Assembly (NCBI GenBank): GCA_002337005.1 | Contig: DDFD01000042.1 | Location: 1 to 6,139 of the forward strand | Direction: 5' to 3' | From: Flavobacteriales bacterium UBA1937 | Lineage (GTDB): Bacteria; Bacteroidota; Bacteroidia; Flavobacteriales; Weeksellaceae | Length of the DNA stretch: 6,139 nucleotides | Shown here: positions 1-3,800 of the stretch, in pieces | Layout of the letters: the number at the start of each line of letters is the position of its first letter | Numbering within the stretch: position 1 is the first letter of the stretch | Translations under genes and position numbers: made by a program | The notes under the pieces: generated by a model | Seen by the model: the letters and a program-made list of their open reading frames with translations, nothing else | Told to the model about the DNA's origin: nothing | Databases searched by the model: none

Positions 1-12
1 CCCAAATCTTTT

Positions 13-44
13 TTTGTGTTTTTTTGATTTCAAGGCTATATTTG
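13..44 (+). promoter_or_regulatory. Candidate flavobacterial promoter (TTTG-N20-TATATTTG)
   Basis: TTTG at 13-16 is followed after exactly 20 bases by TATATTTG at 37-44. This matches the Bacteroidota primary sigma consensus (TTTG, about 19-21 bases, TAnnTTTG) at every defined position. Transcription would start around 50 and run rightward into a stretch with no protein gene, toward the hairpin at 245-279. The region is T-rich, so a chance match is quite possible; another TAnnTTTG at 94-101 lacks a -33 partner. Confidence 0.35.
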
Positions 45-185
45 TCTTAAGGTATTGGTTTTTAGAGAGAAAAATTTCATATTTTTTTGCTATTATTTTT
101 GATAATTATTCAAAAACGCTACCTAAAAAGGCTTTTGCATTGTCAAATTAATAAAAACAGAGATTTAGGCTTCCTTTTTTTAGCT

Positions 186-202
186 GATTTATATTATAAA
201 TC
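186..202. repeat. AT-rich perfect inverted repeat (8+1+8)
   Basis: GATTTATA and TATAAATC flank a single central T, giving a perfect 17-base dyad. It could be a protein-binding site or a weak hairpin. No flanking U-tract makes it a terminator. In such AT-rich DNA a chance origin is plausible. Confidence 0.3.
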
Positions 203-238
203 TTATCGTTTTTATGGAAATTTATGTGGTATGGAAAT

Positions 239-279
239 AAAAAAAAGCTTTAGCTAAGATGTTTTCTTAACTAAAGCTT
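239..279 (-). terminator. Intrinsic terminator of the thioesterase-rfbD-hypothetical unit
   Basis: AAGCTTTAG (245-253) pairs with CTAAAGCTT (271-279) in a 9-bp stem. After one C/A mismatch, TAAG (255-258) pairs with CTTA (266-269) around a 7-base loop. Read on the minus strand, the stem runs directly into T residues (244-239), then A and three more T, a classic intrinsic terminator. On the plus strand the stem is followed by ATGTCTTTTTG, so weaker termination there is possible. It lies about 147 bases past the stop codon of the hypothetical gene, with the GC-rich element in between, so that element would be part of the 3' untranslated region. Confidence 0.8.
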
Positions 280-307
280 ATGTCTTTTTGTGGTGAAAAT
301 TAAATTT

Positions 308-410
308 GAGCGGATAGTTGCAGCCCGACCTGAGTGGAGCTCTCCCAAAATAGTGCTGGCTTTTGCTCGGGATTTGGGAAGCGGGAACGGAGGGCGGATG
401 AGCTGCCCTG
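308..410. other. GC-rich structured intergenic element, possible noncoding RNA or repeat family
   Basis: About 60% G+C over 103 bases, in flanking DNA of roughly 25% G+C, with no credible reading frame. GCAGC (320-324) can pair with GCTGC (402-406) to close the element, and CCCAAA (344-349) pairs with TTTGGG (373-378) inside. CCCG (324-327) could pair with CGGG (382-385), or GCCC (323-326) with GGGC (392-395). The two ends carry related words, GAGCGGATAG near 308 and GGGCGGATGAG near 392. From memory, similar intergenic blocks (an AGCCCG...TGAGTGGAGC half, a variable hairpin, then GCGGGAACGGAGGGCGGAT) recur in Chryseobacterium and Flavobacterium genomes. It might belong to the Flavo-1 RNA motif, but I could not verify this. 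It begins 15 bases beyond the hypothetical gene's stop codon; the functional strand is not clear. Confidence 0.55.
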
Positions 411-425
411 ATAAAAATTTTTAAT

Positions 426-1112
426 TTAGTTGATAATTATTGGTTGATAAATACTGATTAAAAATTGTGCAAATGATTTTTCTATTCTGATGATGTCCCC
501 TGTTTTGAAATTGATTCCTGGATTTGTAGGTGAATTTGTGGAGATTTTTTTTCCTGAAATTTGAAAATATTGTTCCGCCTGCGTGTCTTTTGATTGCAAC
601 TTGATTCTAGAGCCTAAAAATTTACCAACGGAAATATCTGTAATGTTATCTCTAGACAAATCATATTTAATGTATGATCTAGCAGGAACTTTAATTTTTT
701 TATTGTTGATTCTTATTTCGGTTTCTTTTTCTGGATTGATTAAGTAAACTTGGTTTTCTTCTTTTTTGATTTTGGAGGATTCTACATCATATATATATAT
801 AGTGTAGTAATTAGGATTGAATTTATTTTGTCCTTCTATATTTTCTGTTGTGTTTATGTAGAAGTAATTGGCTGAAATGGTTTTGGCTTTTTTGTATATT
901 TCATTAAAAATTGCAACATCGTCATTCGAGAATCCGGAAACTTCTATCTTTCCTAAATATTTAGCGATGGTAGAGTCTGGCTTTTTGTAGAAAGCATAAA
1001 GAAACTTGTCTTTGTTTTCGCCTATGTTTTTGGCTTCGGTGAGAAATACTGTTTGTGAAAAACAGAAACCAGCATATAATATTATATATAGGTATAGAAT
1101 TTTTTTTATCAT
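426..1112 (-). CDS. Secreted protein of unknown function
   Basis: The 228-residue product is not one I recognise as a named family. Residues 1-20 form a signal peptide: MIKK, a hydrophobic stretch rich in Ile, Leu and Tyr, then CFSQ with likely cleavage after Gln20 (the FSQ ending is common in flavobacterial exported proteins). Cys17 is not in a proper lipobox, so a lipoprotein is unlikely. The rest is Lys-, Ile-, Asn- and Tyr-rich, probably mostly beta, with no transmembrane segment. Residues about 66-86 (including YKKAKTISANYFYI) faintly recall the helix-GAN-strand segment of small envelope proteins such as RcsF/DUF4156, which is only a hint. The start is firm: ATG lies 2 bp after the rfbD stop and shares a base with a second in-frame rfbD stop (TAATG), suggesting coupled translation. 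It ends the operon. A likely periplasmic or surface role is inferred from the signal peptide only. Confidence 0.75.
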   Translation of the reverse strand: MIKKILYLYIILYAGFCFSQTVFLTEAKNIGENKDKFLYAFYKKPDSTIAKYLGKIEVSGFSNDDVAIFNEIYKKAKTISANYFYINTTENIEGQNKFNPNYYTIYIYDVESSKIKKEENQVYLINPEKETEIRINNKKIKVPARSYIKYDLSRDNITDISVGKFLGSRIKLQSKDTQAEQYFQISGKKISTNSPTNPGINFKTGDIIRIEKSFAQFLISIYQPIIIN

Positions 1113-1114
1113 TA

Positions 1115-1981
1115 TTATTCATTTTTTAAAATTTCTATGCAATTGCCTAGACTTATTTGCCAATCTATTGGTTGCACATTATATATATTCTGAATTTTTT
1201 CTAAATCTAGGGTGCTATTTTTTGGTCTTTTGGCAGGTGTAGGATATTGCCAGGTTTCTAGAGGATTCAGTTTTACATTAGACCGAGACAATTCTTTAAT
1301 TTTAGAAGCGAAATCAAACCAAGAAATTTTACCAGCATTTGAAAAATTAAAAATTCCTGGAATTATTTTCTCAGTCTTTACGATTTTCATAATTGCTTGC
1401 GCTAAATCATTGGCATTGGTTGGTTGTCCGAATTGGTCTGCTACAATCCCAAGTTCTTCTTTGATGGCAAAAAGATTGAGCATTGTTTTCACAAAATTTT
1501 TTCCAAATTCTGAATATACCCAAGATGTTCTAAGGATGACGGTGCAAGGATTAACTTCTAACGCTAATTCTTCGCTTGCCAATTTAGATGCTCCGTAAAC
1601 ACCGATTGGATTGGTGAAATCATCTTCAGTGTAGGGCAACTGGTTTTCACCGTCGAAAACATAATCTGTAGAAACGTGAATAAACTGGACATTATATTCA
1701 GAACAAGCTTCGGCAAGGTTTTCGGTACCGTTTGCATTGACTAAAAATGCTTTTTCAACATCTGTTTCTGCTAAATCTACTGCAGTATAAGCAGCTGCGT
1801 TGATACAAAAAGAAAGTTCAGTTTGCCAAAAAAAATTGAAAATATCTTCTTTATTGGTAATATCCAAAGTTTCTGAATCTGTGAAAATAAATTCAAATTC
1901 TGGAAAATCTTTTGATAACTTCTGAATGCTTTGTCCTAGTTGACCGTTACCGCCAGTTACGAGTATCCTTTTAGTTTCCAT
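1115..1981 (-). CDS. rfbD: dTDP-4-dehydrorhamnose reductase
   Basis: This cytoplasmic enzyme performs the last step of dTDP-L-rhamnose synthesis, the NAD(P)H-dependent reduction of dTDP-4-keto-L-rhamnose, feeding surface polysaccharide. The 288-residue protein is an extended short-chain dehydrogenase with all family landmarks: Rossmann loop TGGNGQLG (9-16), NAAAYTAVDLAE (61-72), STDYVFDG (104-111, catalytic Thr105), YGASK (129-133, catalytic Tyr129 and Lys133), RTSWVYSEFGKNFV (151-164), DQFGQPT (182-188) and RPKNSTLD (252-259). Length is normal and nothing key is missing. The ATG at 1981 is chosen because it sits just before the first beta strand; an upstream in-frame ATG at 2038 would add 19 unrelated residues and overlap the thioesterase by 68 bp. 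With the chosen start the overlap is 11 bp, consistent with translational coupling. The rfbA, rfbB and rfbC partners are not in the window. Confidence 0.93.
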   Translation of the reverse strand: METKRILVTGGNGQLGQSIQKLSKDFPEFEFIFTDSETLDITNKEDIFNFFWQTELSFCINAAAYTAVDLAETDVEKAFLVNANGTENLAEACSEYNVQFIHVSTDYVFDGENQLPYTEDDFTNPIGVYGASKLASEELALEVNPCTVILRTSWVYSEFGKNFVKTMLNLFAIKEELGIVADQFGQPTNANDLAQAIMKIVKTEKIIPGIFNFSNAGKISWFDFASKIKELSRSNVKLNPLETWQYPTPAKRPKNSTLDLEKIQNIYNVQPIDWQISLGNCIEILKNE

Positions 1982-2462
1982 TGATTGATCTGTTATATTT
2001 TCTGAAATGTAGAACTCTATCTTTGAATTCTTTTTCATCTATTTCTACCAAATATTTCTCAAAAAATTCTTTTTCGTTTTCTGGTAATGCTTCAGATTGT
2101 CTGGTTTTCATATTAAAATAAATCACCGTAATCCAAAGAACTGCATTAATGGTTTTCTGATCTTCGCTCTTCATCAGAATTTCTACTTTAGAAACTCTGT
2201 CTGTAATTTCAATCATTTTACTACTAATGGTCACCTTCGTATTAGCTTTTACTTCTTTTAGGTAAGCAATTTCATTTTGTATGGCAATCCAAGTACAACC
2301 AGTTTTTTTGAGATACTGCTCATAAGTAAATCCATAAAATTCTTCTACGTGATCTTCTCTGGCATTGAGCATATATTCTAAATATTTCACATTATTAAGA
2401 TGACCAATAGGATCACAATCACTAAATCTGATTTTAACGTTAGTAGCTATTTCTTTTATCAT
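1971..2462 (-). CDS. Acyl-CoA thioesterase, hotdog fold (4HBT/YbgC/FadM-like)
   Basis: The 163-residue protein belongs to the 4-hydroxybenzoyl-CoA thioesterase-like hotdog family, cytoplasmic enzymes that hydrolyse acyl-CoA thioesters to free acid and CoA; the natural substrate cannot be read from sequence. The N-terminal signature RFSDCDPIGHLNNVKYLEYM (12-31) contains the DxDxxGHxNN motif, in which Asp17 corresponds to the catalytic Asp of Pseudomonas 4-hydroxybenzoyl-CoA thioesterase. The central hotdog strands follow (about 58-113), then a longer than usual acidic and basic C-terminal tail (about 120-163). The ATG at 2462 is preferred; extension to an in-frame TTG at 2468 would add two residues only. 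There is no Shine-Dalgarno site, only an A-rich leader, normal for this phylum. It is the first gene of the unit with rfbD and the secreted protein; why a thioesterase is paired with rhamnose synthesis is unclear. Confidence 0.88.
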   Translation of the reverse strand: MIKEIATNVKIRFSDCDPIGHLNNVKYLEYMLNAREDHVEEFYGFTYEQYLKKTGCTWIAIQNEIAYLKEVKANTKVTISSKMIEITDRVSKVEILMKSEDQKTINAVLWITVIYFNMKTRQSEALPENEKEFFEKYLVEIDEKEFKDRVLHFRKYNRSINGN

Positions 2463-2479
2463 TTTCAATATAATTTTAT

Positions 2480-2493
2480 AGGATGATCATCCT
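2480..2493. promoter_or_regulatory. 14-bp perfect palindrome upstream of the thioesterase gene
   Basis: AGGATGATCATCCT is a perfect two-fold dyad ending 17 bases before the thioesterase ATG. It could be an operator for a dimeric regulator, or form a short hairpin (5-bp stem, GATC loop) in the 5' leader that affects translation. On the plus strand it is followed by G and seven T, so it also resembles a weak rightward terminator, although no rightward gene is present. Confidence 0.4.
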
Positions 2494-2590
2494 GTTTTTT
2501 TATTAAATCTTCCCTTTTGGAATGTTTATTTATAGTTTAATTTGAATTTAAATAAAATTATTTCCAATTGTAAAAGGAGTAATTTTGAAA

Positions 2591-2622
2591 AAAAACTATA
2601 ATATAATAATTTCGCATACAAA
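2591..2622 (-). promoter_or_regulatory. Candidate promoter for the thioesterase-rfbD-hypothetical unit
   Basis: On the minus strand TTTG (2622-2619) is followed after 20 bases by TAGTTTTT (2598-2591), which matches the flavobacterial TTTG-N20-TAnnTTTG consensus except for the final G. A start near 2585 would leave a leader of about 120 bases containing the 14-bp palindrome. It is the best match in the 2463-2630 gap, but the gap is very AT-rich. Confidence 0.3.
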
Positions 2623-2626
2623 AATA

Positions 2627-2658
2627 AACAAAAAAACCACCTTCTAAGAAGGTGGTTT
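2627..2658 (-). terminator. Intrinsic terminator of the bamA-ompH-ompH operon
   Basis: AAACCACCTTC (2634-2644) and GAAGGTGGTTT (2648-2658) form a perfect 11-bp stem with a 3-base loop. On the minus strand the stem ends in a run of seven T (2636-2630), then G and TTT. It lies 18 bases past the stop codon of the last ompH gene. The plus-strand side has no T-run, so termination is one-directional. Confidence 0.92.
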
Positions 2659-2676
2659 ATGGTATTTTAGAATTTA

Positions 2677-3177
2677 TTAAAGTCCTAATTCTTTTTTAAC
2701 TGCCGCTGTAGCATCTGGACCAGCTTTGTAGATTAATCCATTTGTAGCTGAATCAAAAACAAAATCATAACCTCCAGCTTTTGCTGCTCTGGTAATAGCA
2801 TCATTTATTCTCTTATCAATAGGAGTATAAGCTGCATTTGATTTTTCAGCTAAATCTTTTTGAGCTGCTTGTTGCATTTGCTGTATTTGCTCTCTAGACT
2901 TAGTAAGTTCAGCTTCTTTAGCTTCTCTTTGCTGAGGAGTTAATTTAGCTGCGCCTTCCTGGTATTTTTGAGCTTCAGCTTGCCAAGCAGTAGCTGCTTT
3001 TTCTATCTCAGCTTGTTTAGCAGTAGAGAATGCCTTTAATTGTTCGTCTGCCTTTATTTTTTCTGGCATAATATTTAAAATAGCGTCAACATCTACTGTT
3101 GCTATTTTCTGAGCTTTTGCAACTCCGAACGACATGAACATCACTACCGCTGCAAATAAAATGCTTATTTTTTTCAT
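2677..3177 (-). CDS. OmpH/Skp-family periplasmic chaperone, shorter paralogue
   Basis: The 166-residue protein is exported and predicted to act as a periplasmic holdase that keeps unfolded outer-membrane proteins soluble on their way to BamA. Residues 1-22 form a signal peptide ending in AKA, with Gln23 as the first mature residue. The start of the mature domain, KIATVDVDAIL, is the typical OmpH first strand. Residues about 40-115 form a long Ala-, Gln-, Glu- and Lys-rich coiled-coil arm (for example QQREAKEAELTKSREQIQQM), and the C-terminal part (YDFVFDSATNGLIYKAG, 137-153) returns to the small beta body, as in Skp. Length matches Skp-type proteins. The gene is the last of the bamA operon, 34 bp after its longer paralogue and just before a strong terminator. 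It differs from the paralogue in its Ala/Gln-rich arm and lack of a Lys-rich tail. Family assignment is firm; client range is inferred. Confidence 0.92.
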   Translation of the reverse strand: MKKISILFAAVVMFMSFGVAKAQKIATVDVDAILNIMPEKIKADEQLKAFSTAKQAEIEKAATAWQAEAQKYQEGAAKLTPQQREAKEAELTKSREQIQQMQQAAQKDLAEKSNAAYTPIDKRINDAITRAAKAGGYDFVFDSATNGLIYKAGPDATAAVKKELGL

Positions 3178-3211
3178 TTTCTTAAAAAATTTAAATTGTT
3201 TATTATTTTAC

Positions 3212-3790
3212 TTATTTTTTGTTTTTTGTTTTGGTCTCGCTTTTATTGTCTTTACTTTTATCTTCTTTAGAAGGTGTTTTAAGCAATAAATCCAAAACTT
3301 TATCTGTATAATCGTATTTTTTATCTAAAAAAATGACGCTTATGTTATTACTTTTATCAAGAACTATGCCTAAAGTATTTTTATCTACTATAGTTTTGAT
3401 GGCGTTCCAGATCTGGTCTTGAAATGGTTTAGCCAGATTTGCTCTAAATTTATTAATTTCACCTTCTCCGCTGAATTTTTCAGCAATAAATTTTTGAATA
3501 TTTTTTTCGAGATTCTTTACTTCAGTTTCCTTAAGCTTCAATTGATCTCCCACTAAAAGTACTTTTTCATTTTCAAAAGCAGTCTTTTTAGTTTCATATT
3601 CACTTTGCATTTTCTGAAGTTGTTCTTCCCAAGTTTTAATCTGTGCATCTAATCTAGATTGCGCCTCTGTATATTGTGGCAATTTGCTAAGAATATAATT
3701 GGTATCTACTACTCCTATCTTTTGTGCAGAAGAATAAGAATTCGCAAATATAACAATTAAAAAAGAAATTAAAACTTTAAATGCTTTCAT
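3212..3790 (-). CDS. OmpH/Skp-family periplasmic chaperone, longer paralogue with Lys-rich tail
   Basis: The 192-residue protein has a signal peptide at residues 1-22 (likely cleavage SSA before Gln23), then KIGVVDTNYILSKLPQY, the conserved OmpH N-terminal strand and helix motif (24-40). Residues about 41-120 form the coiled-coil arm (SRLDAQIKTWEEQLQKMQ and on), followed by the C-terminal body segment (LGIVLDKSNNISVIFLDKKYDYTDKVLDLL). The last 22 residues (171-192) are a low-complexity tail with nine Lys plus Ser, Asp, Glu, Asn and Thr, probably disordered; the shorter paralogue has none. The predicted role is a periplasmic chaperone for outer-membrane barrels. The gene begins 10 bp after the bamA stop, so the two are surely co-transcribed. 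Tandem skp-like genes after bamA are usual in Bacteroidota; whether both bind the same clients is unknown. Confidence 0.92.
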   Translation of the reverse strand: MKAFKVLISFLIVIFANSYSSAQKIGVVDTNYILSKLPQYTEAQSRLDAQIKTWEEQLQKMQSEYETKKTAFENEKVLLVGDQLKLKETEVKNLEKNIQKFIAEKFSGEGEINKFRANLAKPFQDQIWNAIKTIVDKNTLGIVLDKSNNISVIFLDKKYDYTDKVLDLLLKTPSKEDKSKDNKSETKTKNKK

Positions 3791-3800
3791 AGATTTTTTC

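Noticed and set aside
94..101. Second TAnnTTTG match (TATTTTTG) on the plus strand
   Set aside because: There is no TTTG at the proper upstream distance; such words are expected by chance in T-rich DNA.
213..239. Plus-strand ATG with an 8-codon frame left of the terminator hairpin
   Set aside because: It is too short and has no supporting signal.
1006..1598. Two plus-strand open frames (1006-1242 and 1212-1598)
   Set aside because: They lie antisense to the hypothetical gene and rfbD, have no recognisable protein character, and rfbD is a clear conserved gene in the opposite direction.
1982..2038. Longer rfbD start at 2038
   Set aside because: The added 19 residues are not part of the reductase fold, which begins at METKRILVTGG, and the overlap with the thioesterase would grow to 68 bp.
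2585..2647. Plus-strand 20-codon frame starting at TTG after AAAGGAG
   Set aside because: The start is non-ATG, Shine-Dalgarno sites carry little weight in this phylum, the peptide is a run of Lys, Asn and Ile from A-rich DNA, and its stop falls in the loop of the minus-strand terminator.
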